From Pseudonocardia humida (GTDB lineage Bacteria > Actinomycetota > Actinomycetes > Mycobacteriales > Pseudonocardiaceae), in assembly GCF_023898865.1 (NCBI RefSeq), contig NZ_JAGSOV010000011.1, forward strand, positions 124,001-188,000: DNA of 64,000 nucleotides, written 5' to 3'. The notes below the pieces were generated by a model that saw only the letters and a list, made by a program, of their open reading frames with translations, was not told the DNA's origin and made no database searches. The position numbers and the translations under genes were made by a program. Below are positions 1 through 7,839 of this stretch, piece after piece (positions within the stretch are counted from its first letter, which is position 1; every line of letters starts with the position of its first letter).

Positions 1-1
1 C

Positions 2-226
2 GACCTCATCTGGGCCAACATCGCCACGATCCTCGCCTCGGCCGGGATGACCGTCGACGACATCGTCCGGCTCACCAGCTACCTCACCGACCCGGCGCAC
101 GCCGGGGCCAACGCCGAGGCCCGGCGCGTCGCGCTGCGCGGACGGGCGGTGCCGACGACCGCGATCGTCGTGCAGACCCTGGTGAGCGAGTGGCTGGTGG
201 AGATCGAGGTGGTCGCGGCGGCCTGA
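2..226 (+). CDS. RidA (YjgF/UK114) family protein, C-terminal part only
   Basis: The window begins inside this gene; the last 74 codons are present. The visible part carries SYLTD and the closing pattern VPTTAIVVQTL ... LVEIEVVA, which is the conserved C-terminal half of RidA-family trimers. Classical RidA enzymes hydrolyse reactive enamine/imine intermediates using an Arg just after the conserved Pro (PARS in E. coli). Here that position reads PTT, so the Arg is missing and this is probably one of the Rid subfamilies without proven deaminase activity. The gene ends 5 bp before the convergent histidine kinase gene. Family assignment is fairly safe; function is not. Confidence 0.75.
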   Translation, partial: DLIWANIATILASAGMTVDDIVRLTSYLTDPAHAGANAEARRVALRGRAVPTTAIVVQTLVSEWLVEIEVVAAA

Positions 227-231
227 GCGGC

Positions 232-1977
232 CTACACGCAGGGGATGCTGGCCCGCAGCGTCGTCCCGCGGTCGGGCGGGCTGTCCAGGACCAGGGTGCC
301 GCCCAGCTCCTCGACGCGCCGGCGCATCCCGCCGAACCCGCCCTCGACGCCCATCACCGCGCCGCCGCGCCCGTCGTCGCACACCGCGATCTCGACGGTG
401 CGCCCGTCGGAGTGGACGCGCACCTCCACCGCGGCGGCGGGTCCGGCGTGCTTGGCCACGTTCGTCAGGGCCTCCCGCACGAGCAGGAAGACCGGCAGGG
501 CCAGGACGCCGAGGCGGGTGCCGGTGACGACGACCCTGGGCGCGAGGCGCAGTGCGGTGGCGGCGCCGTCGATCGCGGTGTCCAGCTCGGCGTCCGGCTC
601 GGGGGGCGCGGCGACGCCGCCGAGGGAGCGCACCTGGTCGAGGGCGACGGTCATCTTCGCCTCCAGGCCCGCGATCACCGCCTCGGCGCCCTCCAGGGCG
701 ACCTCGTGCAGGCCGTCGAGGTCCATCCGGGCGGCCGCGATGGTCTGGTGCAGGCCGTCGTGCAGGTCGCGGCGGAACCGCTCGCGCTCCTCGGTGCGGG
801 CCAGCTCCTCGGCCACGCGCAGCGCGGTCAGCCGGGCGAGCCGGGTGCGCAGCAGCACGGTCGGGCGGACGCTCTCGGCCAGCAGCGCGGCGGCGCGCAG
901 CCACTCGCGCAGCGCCTCGTCGTCGTCGCCCAGCTCGCTCCGGCCGGTGAACAGCGCGATGCGGGCGCCGTCGGCCCCCGGGACCAGCGCCCAGAACCGG
1001 CCCGGTCGGGTCTCCTCCGCGGCGCTGCGGCGGTGGCCGGTCGCGTCCAGCAGGCCGCCGTCTGGCGAGCAGTACAGCAGCTCGGCGGTGGGGTCGGCGG
1101 TGACCTCCTGGATGTAGGCCGAGACCGTCTCGGGCGTGCGCACCCGGGGCAGCCGGTGCGCGGAGCCTGCGCCGAACCAGCGCCGGGCCGCTCGCAGCAG
1201 CGGTATGCCGACGAGCACCGCGACCACCAGGGCACCGGTCGTCGTGGCGGAGGTGCGGCGGTCGACCGAGCCGGCCATCAGCAGCGAGACCAGCTGCACC
1301 GCGGTCACCCCCATGGCCATGCCGGTGCCGGCGAGCAGGATCGGCTGGTGGCGGCGGCGGGCGCCACCCGGCGGGTGCACGGCCCGCCAGCCCAGCACGG
1401 CCACGTAGCCGGCCAGCAGGCACAGCGTCGCGCGCGCGACCTCCAGCGCGGTGACCGCGGGCAGCGTCCCGGCCCACGGCGCCGGCCACCAACCCTCCGC
1501 CGGGAACCCGATGTCCACGGGGTCCACGAACGGCACCATCGCGATCCGCACGCCCACCGCGAGCAGCAGCCCCACCAGCGGGAACACCCGCTCGAGCCGT
1601 GTCGACGGCGGGCGACGGCCGTAGTGCACGACGCCCAGGCCCAGCGCCACCGCCGGGATCCCGGTCGCCACCCAGGACACGACCGGCCCCCACGGCACGT
1701 ACACGTCCAGGGCGAACGTCAACCAGGCCAGCCCGGCCGCGCCGAACGCCGCCCCGCTCACCCGCTCGCCCGACAGCGCCAACGAGCACGCCAGCACGCT
1801 CGCCGACGCGGCCACCCCGATCGTGACCAGCACGAACCACGGGTGGGTCGGCAGCAGGGGCAGCTGGATCAGCAGCGCGACCAGTGCCACCGCGGTCCCG
1901 ACACCCGCGGTGCGCCACCTCGCCCTGGACGGCGCCCGCGGCTGTTCCGAGGGCGCCGCGGCCGCAGCCGTGCTCAC
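232..1977 (-). CDS. Sensor histidine kinase, DesK/NarL (HisKA_3) type, intact
   Basis: A 581-residue membrane sensor kinase. The first ~270 residues hold about seven or eight hydrophobic segments (for example VALVALLIQLPLLP and GALVVAVLVGIPLL). A soluble stretch follows, then a coiled linker. The phosphoacceptor motif FRRDLHDGLHQT lies near residue 405. The ATPase domain shows the N box LVREALTNVAKHAG, CDDGRGG and a glycine-rich GGFGGMRRR before the C-terminus. It would autophosphorylate the His and pass phosphate to a LuxR-type response regulator, but none is adjacent in the window. The GTG start at 1977 gives MSTAAAAAPSE. It is followed upstream by a decayed close paralogue, so the pair is a tandem duplication. 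Confidence 0.88.
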   Translation of the reverse strand: MSTAAAAAPSEQPRAPSRARWRTAGVGTAVALVALLIQLPLLPTHPWFVLVTIGVAASASVLACSLALSGERVSGAAFGAAGLAWLTFALDVYVPWGPVVSWVATGIPAVALGLGVVHYGRRPPSTRLERVFPLVGLLLAVGVRIAMVPFVDPVDIGFPAEGWWPAPWAGTLPAVTALEVARATLCLLAGYVAVLGWRAVHPPGGARRRHQPILLAGTGMAMGVTAVQLVSLLMAGSVDRRTSATTTGALVVAVLVGIPLLRAARRWFGAGSAHRLPRVRTPETVSAYIQEVTADPTAELLYCSPDGGLLDATGHRRSAAEETRPGRFWALVPGADGARIALFTGRSELGDDDEALREWLRAAALLAESVRPTVLLRTRLARLTALRVAEELARTEERERFRRDLHDGLHQTIAAARMDLDGLHEVALEGAEAVIAGLEAKMTVALDQVRSLGGVAAPPEPDAELDTAIDGAATALRLAPRVVVTGTRLGVLALPVFLLVREALTNVAKHAGPAAAVEVRVHSDGRTVEIAVCDDGRGGAVMGVEGGFGGMRRRVEELGGTLVLDSPPDRGTTLRASIPCV

Positions 1978-2049
1978 CCTGGCATGGTCGGGCCACGACG
2001 GCAGGCCGACAAGGAGGGCTAACCCTCTACCGCCCCTCCACCGCCGGGA

Positions 2050-3191
2050 TCAGGCCGCCACGACCGGGATGACGGCGTGCAGCGTCGTCCCCATCCCGGG
2101 CGGGCTGTGCACGTCGAGCCGCCCGCCCAGCTCGACCACGCGGTCGCGCAGCCCGGCCAGCCCGCCGCCCGGCCGCACGGCCGCCCCACCGGTGCCGTTG
2201 TCGCGCACGGTGACCTCGACGAACCCGCCCTGCGCGGCCACCATGACCTGCGCCGCGGCCTCGCCCGCGTACTTGTGGGCGTTGGTCAGCGCCTCGCGGA
2301 CCAGGTAGTAGACGGGAAGGGTCAGCACGCCCAGCTGGTCGACGCCGATCCGGGCGGTCGCGTTCATCCGCAGCTCGGCGATGGTGCGCTCGACGGCCGT
2401 GCCGAGCCCGGCGGACAGCTCCGGCGGCAGGGCGCCGCGCTTGAGGCTGCGGATCTGCTCGAGCGCGAGCGTGAGCTTGCCGTCCAGGTCGGCCACCGCC
2501 ACGTCGACGGGCGCGTCCGGGTCGAGGATGCCGTCCAGGTCCATCCGGGCGGCGGCGATGGTCTGCTGGACGCCGTCGTGCAGGTCGCGGCGGAACTGCT
2601 CGCGCGCCCGTTCGAACGCGAGCCGTTCAGCGGTGCGCACGGCGCCCAGGCCTGCGCGCCCCGGGCCACCAGCAGCGCCCCCGGGTCGGCCCAGAGCGAG
2701 GGCCAGAACGCCTCCGCGGGGTAGCCGAGCCACTCCGGGCGCGAGACGAGCACGACGGCCGCGGCCGAGCCCGCGGTCCCGACCGCGCAGGCCGCCACCC
2801 ACCAGCGCGCCCCGCGGTCGAGCCGGGCGCGGCCGTAGCGCAGCACGCCCCAGCCGATCGCGGTGCCGAGCACGACCCCGCCGAGCACCCACGCCGGCAG
2901 CGCGCCCCACGGCCGGTGCACGTCGAGGTTGAGCACCACCCAGCCGGCCGCGGCCGCGATGAAGCACCCGCCGGACAGCCGCTCGGCGTGCTCGGCGGAC
3001 AGGTAGTAGCCCAACCCGACGAACGAGAGCACCACGACGGTGGTGACGCCGAGGAAGAACGGCTCGGTCAGCGCGGCGGGCAGCTCGACGGCCACGGTGG
3101 TGGCGCCGGCGACTGCGAGCACCAGTGCCAGCCGCTGGCCGAACGGCACTCGGCCGGGTGCGCTGTGGCGGCCTCCGCGATTGGGGTGCAC
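2050..3191 (-). pseudogene. Second DesK/NarL-type histidine kinase, internally deleted and frameshifted
   Basis: A paralogue of the kinase at 232-1977 in two frames. From 3191 (GTG) one frame encodes the membrane half, with segments such as LALVLAVAGATTVAVELPAA, and runs into WADPGALLVARGAQA near 2660. The kinase half (AERLAFERAREQFRRDLHDG, LVREALTNAHKYAG, RDNGTGG) continues in another frame to 2050. Compared with the intact copy, about 200 residues are missing between the membrane half and the H box: the last membrane helices, the soluble sensor segment and most of the linker. A single sequencing error would explain the frameshift but not the missing block, so an internal deletion at about 2630-2680 is the best reading. 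The ATPase half alone has no obvious start. Confidence 0.8.
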
Positions 3192-3501
3192 GTGCGGTTC
3201 GTCGGTCGTCGGTCACCCGGCGTTATCGGACGGAGACGGACGGACGACAGGGGCCGGGCGGGAGGTCTCTTCGAGTGAGGGTAAACCCGCCCCGCTGCGC
3301 CGGATTGCTGTCCTGTCGCGGGTCGGGTCACCCGGTCGATACTGGTCGGGCCGCGATCGGGGTGCCGGCGGAGGAGGGCCGCCGCACCGTGGGGGATCGG
3401 GCGCGGGTGGCCCCGGTCCGGGTGGTCCGGGGGTGCGTCGCCAGCAGGGTCGGGGGGCGACACCGGCCGCCTGCTGGCGGCGCCCCGGACCGCCGGGCCG
3501 C
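3192..3501. other. Intergenic region, no convincing gene
   Basis: Upstream region of the broken kinase and downstream region of the small membrane gene. Apart from the hairpin at 3424-3491, nothing conserved is recognisable; the open frames here have poor start sites and no family resemblance. Confidence 0.5.
3424..3491 (-). terminator. Long imperfect hairpin, probable terminator
   Basis: Left arm 3424-3448 starts GGTCCGGGG and ends CGCCAGCAGG; right arm 3470-3491 reads CCTGCTGGCGG then CGCCCCGGACC. The arms pair almost fully apart from a short internal bulge, with a ~21-nt loop. It begins 10 bp after the stop of the small membrane gene on the minus strand, where a terminator is expected. 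There is no U tract, as is usual in high-GC actinobacteria. Confidence 0.55.
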
Positions 3502-3717
3502 TCAGGCCGACCGGACCCGCCGCTTCGCGGTGTAGGGCAGGGCGAACATGTACAGGCCGGTCGCCATGAGCAGCAGCACCGGTGGCACGGGCAGCAGGAA
3601 CACCCAGGTCGGGGGCGCCTCCAGGGTCACGGCGGCGACGGTGTCGATGAGCACCGTCACCGTGAAGACGATCGACGTCCAGCGGTGGAACTGGCGGATC
3701 CGCTTGCTCCGGTTCAT
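3502..3717 (-). CDS. Small two-helix membrane protein
   Basis: A 71-residue protein starting MNRSKRIRQFHRW. The ATG at 3717 has GGGAGA a few bases upstream, which makes it a better start than the in-frame codon nine residues earlier. A basic N-terminus is followed by two hydrophobic segments (SIVFTVTVLIDTVAAVTLEA and WVFLLPVPPVLLLMATGLYM) and a basic tail PYTAKRRVRSA. Small actinobacterial membrane proteins with a similar RxxRxxHRW start and PYxAKxR end exist, but I know of no assigned function. It stands alone between a decayed kinase gene and the EF-G paralogue. Confidence 0.65.
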   Translation of the reverse strand: MNRSKRIRQFHRWTSIVFTVTVLIDTVAAVTLEAPPTWVFLLPVPPVLLLMATGLYMFALPYTAKRRVRSA

Positions 3718-3878
3718 CGGGGTCTCCCTGTGGTCGAGCAGCACCGGGTACCGGCCGCCCGTCGCGCGGAGGCGGGGCGACCGGTCGTCGGCTCCGGTTC
3801 GGTGCGGATGACGCTAGGGGCGCCCCGTGGACCGGTGCTTCTCGATTCCTGACGGGTTCACCGGGTGCGGGAAACCGG

Positions 3879-3907
3879 TTGGCCGCGGTCGGCGCGCTCC
3901 CTACGCT
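3879..3907 (+). promoter_or_regulatory. Probable sigma-70-type promoter for the EF-G-like transcript
   Basis: TTGGCC (3879-3884) and TACGCT (3902-3907) are separated by exactly 17 bp and match the -35 and -10 consensus well for such GC-rich DNA. Transcription would begin near 3914, about 50 nt before the leader ORF and 250 nt before the EF-G-like gene. This is sequence reading only, with no experimental support. Confidence 0.5.
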
Positions 3908-3962
3908 TCGGCCACGATCACGCCCCGCCGCCGCGGGGCCCGACGACCGAGGGGAGCCGGCC

Positions 3963-4067
3963 GTGCGCCACCGCAGCGCCGCCGCCGTCGCCCCGTGCCG
4001 TCGTGACGTGATCCTGGTGTCCCCGTCGTCCGGTCGCCGGCTCCGCGCCCGGCACCGGACGCCGTGA
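3963..4067 (+). CDS. Candidate 34-residue leader peptide upstream of the EF-G-like gene
   Basis: GTG at 3963 is preceded by GAGGGGAG at good spacing and opens a 34-codon frame, MRHRSAAAVAPCRRDVILVS..., ending TGA at 4067. It lies wholly within the predicted 250-nt leader, 97 nt before the EF-G-like ATG. It has seven Arg among its last 15 or so codons and no membrane or domain signature. Leader peptides of this kind commonly control translation-related resistance genes by ribosome stalling or attenuation; that role is inference here. It could also be a chance frame, but the strong ribosome-binding site argues against this. Confidence 0.45.
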   Translation: MRHRSAAAVAPCRRDVILVSPSSGRRLRARHRTP

Positions 4068-4164
4068 CGACCCGGTAGGTCCACCGCCGCACCCGCGGCC
4101 GCCTCCGGCGTCGCCCCGGTCCATCGCGCTTCCCGCCCGGATCCGGCAGAAGGACCCCAAGGCC

Positions 4165-6198
4165 ATGCGCACCGCCACAACCACCGCCGCAACCACCGCG
4201 ACAGCCCTGTCCCGCGTCCGCAACCTCGGCGTGCTCGCCCACGTCGACGCGGGCAAGACCACCACCACCGAACGGATCCTGTTCGCCACCGGCGCCGTGC
4301 ACCGCCGCGGCGAGGTGCACGACGGGACCACCGTCACCGACTTCGACGCGATGGAGCGCGACCGCGGGATCACCATCTTCGCGGCCGCGGTCAGCTGCGA
4401 CTGGGCGGGCCACCGCCTCACGCTGATCGACACCCCCGGGCACGTCGACTTCTCCGCCGAGGTGGAGCGCTCGCTGCGGGTGCTCGACGGCGCGGTCGCG
4501 GTGTTCGACGCCGTCGCCGGCGTGGAGCCGCAGAGCGCGGCGGTGTGGCGGCAGGCCGACCGGCACCGGGTGGCCCGGATCGCGTTCGTCAACAAGATGG
4601 ACCGCGTCGGCGCCGACCTGGACGCCGCGGTCGACTCGATCCGCGAGCGGCTGCACCCGCGGCCGCTGGTGGTGCAGCTGCCCATCGGCCGCGAGGGTGC
4701 GTTCACCGGCGTGGTCGACCTGGTCCGGATGCGGTCGCTGGTCTGGCCGGACGACGGCGGCCCCGCCGTCGAGGGCCCGGTGCCCGCCGAGCTGCTGGCC
4801 GAGGCCGGGCGACGGCGTCGCGCCCTGGCCGAGGCGGTGGCCGAGCTGCACGTCGGCGCGCTGGAGGAGTACGCCGGGCGACCGGAGGTCTCCCCCGGCA
4901 CGCTCGCGGCGGCGCTGCGCGAGCTGACCCTGGACGGCCAGGGCCTGGTCGTGCTCTGCGGCTCGGCCTACCGCAACCGCGGTGTCGAGCCGCTGCTCGA
5001 CGCGGTGGTGGCGTACCTGCCCTCGCCGCTGGACGCCCCGGCGCTGCCGGCCGACCCGGACGCCGACCTGGTCGCGCTGGTGTTCAAGGTCGGCTCGTCC
5101 GAGCGCGGGCGCCTGTGCACACTGCGGCTCTACAGGGGAACGCTGCGGAAGGGGGACGTCGTGCTGGACGCGGTCTCGCGGCGCACCGAGCGGGTCGGGC
5201 GCGTCCTGCGGGTGCAGGCCGACCGGTTCGTCGAGGTCGACCGGGCCGTCGCGGGCGAAATCGTCGCGGTGGCCGGCCTCAAGGCGGCCGGCCCCGGGAC
5301 CACGGTGTGCCACCCCGGCGCTCCCGTGCTGCTCGAACCGCCCGACCGGCCCGAACCCGTGGTCTCGGTCGCGGTCGAGGCCCGCCGGGGCACCGACCTC
5401 GACCGGCTGGCCACGGCGCTGGCCCGGCTGGTCGACGAGGACCCGTCGCTGGCCGTGCGCACCGACCGGGAGACCGGCCAGACGCTGCTGTCCGGGCTGG
5501 GCGAACTGCACCTGGAGGTCGCCGTGGCGCGCATCCGGCGCGATCACGGCCTCGACGTCGCGGTCGGCAGGCCGCGGGTGGCCCACCGCGAGGCGGTGGT
5601 GCGCGGGGTGACCGAGCTGCTCTACCGCCACGTCCGCCAGGACGGCGGGCCCGGCCAGTTCGCGCACGTCGTGCTGGACGTCGAGCCCCTGCACGCGGGG
5701 GAGTTCGAGTTCGCGGCGACCGTGACCGGCGCCCACGTCCCGGCCGAGTACGTCCGGGCCGTGGAGGCGGGCTGCCGCGACGCCCTCGCCGAGGGCCCCC
5801 TCGGCGGCGACCCGGTGACCGGCCTGCGGGTCACCCTGACCGACGGCCGCACCCACGTGCGCGACTCCTCGGAGACGGCGTTCCGCGCGGCCGGCCGCCT
5901 GGGCCTGCGCGAGGCGCTGCGGGCGTGCGGGATGGTGCGGCTGGAGCCGGTCGCCGAGGTCACCGTCACGGTGCCCGCCGAGACGGTCGGCGGCGTGCTC
6001 GGCGACCTCGCCGCCCGCCGCGGTCGCATCACCGACTCCCGCCGGCGCGGGGCCACCGCGGTGGTGACGGCGGTCGTGCCGCTGGTCGAGCTGTTCGGCT
6101 ACGCGACGCGCCTGCGCAGCCGCACCCAGGGCGGGGGCACCGTCGCCGCGCGGCCCGCGGGGTACGCGCCGGTGTCCGGTCGGGTCGCGGCCGGCTGA
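4165..6198 (+). CDS. Elongation factor G paralogue (EF-G2-like translational GTPase)
   Basis: A 677-residue GTPase slightly shorter than canonical EF-G (about 700). G1 is AHVDAGKTT (residues 25-33), switch I ends RDRGITI, G3 is DTPGHVDF, G4 NKMD with the EF-G-typical FVNKMDRVGADL. Domain II follows near residues 290-370, then domains III-V with GQFAHVVLDVEP and GCRDALAEGPL. The G domain is closer to EF-G (RSLRVLDGAVAVFDAVAGVEPQ) than to Tet(M)/Otr(A) ribosome-protection proteins. It is not in a ribosomal-protein operon, so it is a paralogue, not the main fusA. AGAAGGA precedes the ATG by about 10 nt. A perfect hairpin terminator follows immediately. Its own leader ORF suggests dedicated control. 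Confidence 0.85.
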   Translation: MRTATTTAATTATALSRVRNLGVLAHVDAGKTTTTERILFATGAVHRRGEVHDGTTVTDFDAMERDRGITIFAAAVSCDWAGHRLTLIDTPGHVDFSAEVERSLRVLDGAVAVFDAVAGVEPQSAAVWRQADRHRVARIAFVNKMDRVGADLDAAVDSIRERLHPRPLVVQLPIGREGAFTGVVDLVRMRSLVWPDDGGPAVEGPVPAELLAEAGRRRRALAEAVAELHVGALEEYAGRPEVSPGTLAAALRELTLDGQGLVVLCGSAYRNRGVEPLLDAVVAYLPSPLDAPALPADPDADLVALVFKVGSSERGRLCTLRLYRGTLRKGDVVLDAVSRRTERVGRVLRVQADRFVEVDRAVAGEIVAVAGLKAAGPGTTVCHPGAPVLLEPPDRPEPVVSVAVEARRGTDLDRLATALARLVDEDPSLAVRTDRETGQTLLSGLGELHLEVAVARIRRDHGLDVAVGRPRVAHREAVVRGVTELLYRHVRQDGGPGQFAHVVLDVEPLHAGEFEFAATVTGAHVPAEYVRAVEAGCRDALAEGPLGGDPVTGLRVTLTDGRTHVRDSSETAFRAAGRLGLREALRACGMVRLEPVAEVTVTVPAETVGGVLGDLAARRGRITDSRRRGATAVVTAVVPLVELFGYATRLRSRTQGGGTVAARPAGYAPVSGRVAAG

Positions 6199-6205
6199 CG
6201 GGCAC

Positions 6206-6245
6206 GCACCCCGGGGGCACCGCTGCGGCGGTGCCCCCGGGGTGC
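6206..6245 (+). terminator. Perfect 18-bp hairpin terminator after the EF-G-like gene
   Basis: Arms 6206-6223 (GCACCCCGGGGGCACCGC) and 6228-6245 are exact reverse complements with a TGCG loop. It starts 8 bp after the EF-G-like stop and lies before the next gene, so it should end that transcript. It covers the GTG at 6242, which argues for the later ATG as start of the thioesterase gene. Confidence 0.8.
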
Positions 6246-6268
6246 CCGGGCCGCGCGACGATGACCCC

Positions 6269-7033
6269 ATGACGACCACGCCCCACCGGTTCGACGCCGA
6301 CACCGAGCTGCGCCCCGCGGGCGGGCTCAGCTGGACCGCCGGGGTCGGCGACGGCTGGGTCTCGCTGAGCGGCGTGCCCAACGGCGGCTACCTGATGAGC
6401 CTGGCGCTGCGGGCCGCGACCTGCGCGCTGCCCGGGATCGAGCCGATCACCGCGACCGCCCACTTCCTGCGCCCCGGGCTGGTCGGCCCGGCCCGGCTGG
6501 ACGTCGAGGTCGTCAAGCGCGGCCGGACGACGAGCACGGCGGGCGTGGCGCTGGTGCAGGGCGGCAAGGAGCGGGTGCGGACCCTGGTCACCCTGGGCGG
6601 TCCGGACGGCGGGCCGCCCGACTTCGCCCCGTCCGCTCCGCCGCTGCCCCGGCCGCGGGGGTGCGCCCCGTCGGGGCCGGAGGTGGTGGGTTCGGCGAGC
6701 GTCCGGCGGCGCTTCGACTACCGCCTGGTGCCGACGGGGGGCGCCGGGGTGCGGGGCTGGGTCCGGTTCGCCGACGGGCGCGACCCGGACCTGGCGGCCG
6801 TGCCGCTGGTGGTCGACTGCTTCCCGCCCGCCGTGCTCGGGGTGCTCGACGGCGTGCGGATGTCCACCCTCGAGCTCACCGTGCACCTGCGGCGCCCGCC
6901 CCGGCCGGGCTGGTTGCAGGCCGGCATCCGCAGCCGGGCGCTGCTGCACGGCCTGGTCGAGGAGGAGGTCGAGCTGTGGGACGAGGACGGCGGGCTGGTC
7001 GCGATGAGCCGCCAGCTCGCGCAGCTCGGCTGA
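6269..7033 (+). CDS. Acyl-CoA thioesterase-like double-hotdog protein (TesB/4HBT_3 family)
   Basis: A 254-residue soluble protein. The N-terminal half shows GVPNGGYLMSLALRAA and TATAHFLRPGLVGPARLDVEVVKRGRTTSTAGVAL, the signature of the first hotdog domain in TesB-like thioesterases. The second half ends SRALLHGLVEEEVELWDEDG and GLVAMSRQLAQLG, typical of the second hotdog. The family hydrolyses acyl-CoA esters, but substrate cannot be read. ATG 6269 was chosen over the GTG at 6242 because the latter lies in the preceding terminator stem; no clear Shine-Dalgarno is visible for either. It is a single gene, ending 7 bp before the convergent DUF1905 gene. Confidence 0.8.
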   Translation: MTTTPHRFDADTELRPAGGLSWTAGVGDGWVSLSGVPNGGYLMSLALRAATCALPGIEPITATAHFLRPGLVGPARLDVEVVKRGRTTSTAGVALVQGGKERVRTLVTLGGPDGGPPDFAPSAPPLPRPRGCAPSGPEVVGSASVRRRFDYRLVPTGGAGVRGWVRFADGRDPDLAAVPLVVDCFPPAVLGVLDGVRMSTLELTVHLRRPPRPGWLQAGIRSRALLHGLVEEEVELWDEDGGLVAMSRQLAQLG

Positions 7034-7040
7034 GCCCGGG

Positions 7041-7343
7041 TCAGAAGTCGCGCAGCTCGACCGCGACGCGGGCGGTGTCGCCCGCGGTGAGCCCTTCCGC
7101 CGTGCGCACCGCCTTCTTGACCGGCAGCACGTAGGTCCGCTGCCCGGCGTCCGGGAAGATCGACGTCTGCCAGGTCGACGAGCCGATGGTCGCCGTGACC
7201 CGCACCGAGCCGAAGCCGTTGGCCATGCCCTCGGTGCGGTGCCGGATCTCCTCGGCGTCGTCGACCGGGAGGCTGATCAACGTCCAGGTCTCGTCCTTGC
7301 GAGCGTCCCACAGCATCACCTCGGCGTCGAAGACGTAGGCCAT
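7041..7343 (-). CDS. DUF1905 domain protein
   Basis: A 100-residue protein, MAYVFDAEVMLWDARKDETW..., that matches the DUF1905 fold throughout: the VMLWD and FVSLP-like LISLPVDDAEEI opening, GFGSVRVTATIGSSTWQTSIFP, and the closing YVLPVKKAVRTAEGLTAGDT. These are small beta-barrel proteins of unknown function, often fused to or near YdeI/OmpD-associated proteins. Length is normal for the family. It is convergent with the thioesterase gene and has no operon partner. Confidence 0.85.
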   Translation of the reverse strand: MAYVFDAEVMLWDARKDETWTLISLPVDDAEEIRHRTEGMANGFGSVRVTATIGSSTWQTSIFPDAGQRTYVLPVKKAVRTAEGLTAGDTARVAVELRDF

Positions 7344-7377
7344 GGCGCCAGCATGCCGTGCGACCCCGACAGGATCC

Positions 7378-7506
7378 CTACCGATCCGTGGTGTCGTAGG
7401 CGTCGCGGGCGGCGTGCACCTCGGCGATGTGCGACTCGGCCCACCGCTTCACCGCCAGCTGCACCGGCAGCAGGCTCTCGCCGAGCGCGGTGAGCGCGTA
7501 GTCGAC
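7378..7506 (-). pseudogene. HxlR-type regulator remnant (C-terminal 42 codons)
   Basis: The minus strand encodes VDYALTALGESLLPVQLAV...RWAESH, the end of the HxlR winged-helix domain and its final helix (consensus VEYxLTxLGxSLxPVLxxLxxWAxxH), ending TAG at 7378. The DNA-recognition helices and the N-terminus are absent; upstream of 7506 the sequence becomes the 3' part of an oxidoreductase gene on the other strand. It cannot bind DNA and is a deletion remnant. Confidence 0.75.
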
Positions 7507-7785
7507 GCGGCCGTGCTGGGCATCGCCGCGCACGACGCCCTGCGCGGCGGTGGCACGCTCGTCGCGCTCGTCGCGCCGTTCGCGCCGCCGCCGATCCGCG
7601 GCACCCGGGTGGTGGTGCAGGAGGTGCCGGCCGACGGCGCGCGGCTGCGGGAGCTCTCCGCGCTGGCCGCCGCGGGCCGGCTGACGCCGCGAGTGGCCGA
7701 GCAGCTGCCGCTGACCGAGGCCGCGCGGGCGCACGCGCTGCTGGAGGCCGGGGGCCTGCGCGGCCGGGTCGTCCTGCGGCCGTGA
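7501..7785 (+). pseudogene. Zinc-type alcohol dehydrogenase / quinone oxidoreductase remnant (C-terminal ~94 codons)
   Basis: The plus strand reads VDAAVLGIAAHDALRGGGTL, then GTRVVVQEVPADG and a close AGRLTPRVAEQLPLTEAARAHALLEAGGLRGRVVL, the unmistakable C-terminus of an MDR-superfamily NADPH:quinone reductase. The GroES-like domain and nucleotide-binding motif are gone. The remnant abuts the HxlR remnant at a shared GTCGAC (7501-7506). HxlR regulators are commonly divergent from such oxidoreductases, so a deletion removed both 5' halves and the shared promoter. Confidence 0.78.
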
Positions 7786-7839
7786 CCCCGCCTCGCGGAA
7801 CCGCCGGCTCCGGGCCAACCCCCGGCACCGGCTCCGCGG

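Noticed and set aside
4165-6198. Tet(M)/Otr(A)-type tetracycline resistance protein
   Set aside because: The G domain matches EF-G better (ERSLRVLDGAVAVFDAVAGVEPQ, FVNKMDRVGADL); ribosome-protection proteins differ at these blocks. Kept as an EF-G paralogue.
3901-6381. Very long open frame (about 826 codons) on the minus strand opposite the EF-G-like gene
   Set aside because: Arg/Gly/Gln/His-rich composition typical of antisense frames in GC-rich DNA; no domain, while the plus strand encodes a complete translational GTPase.
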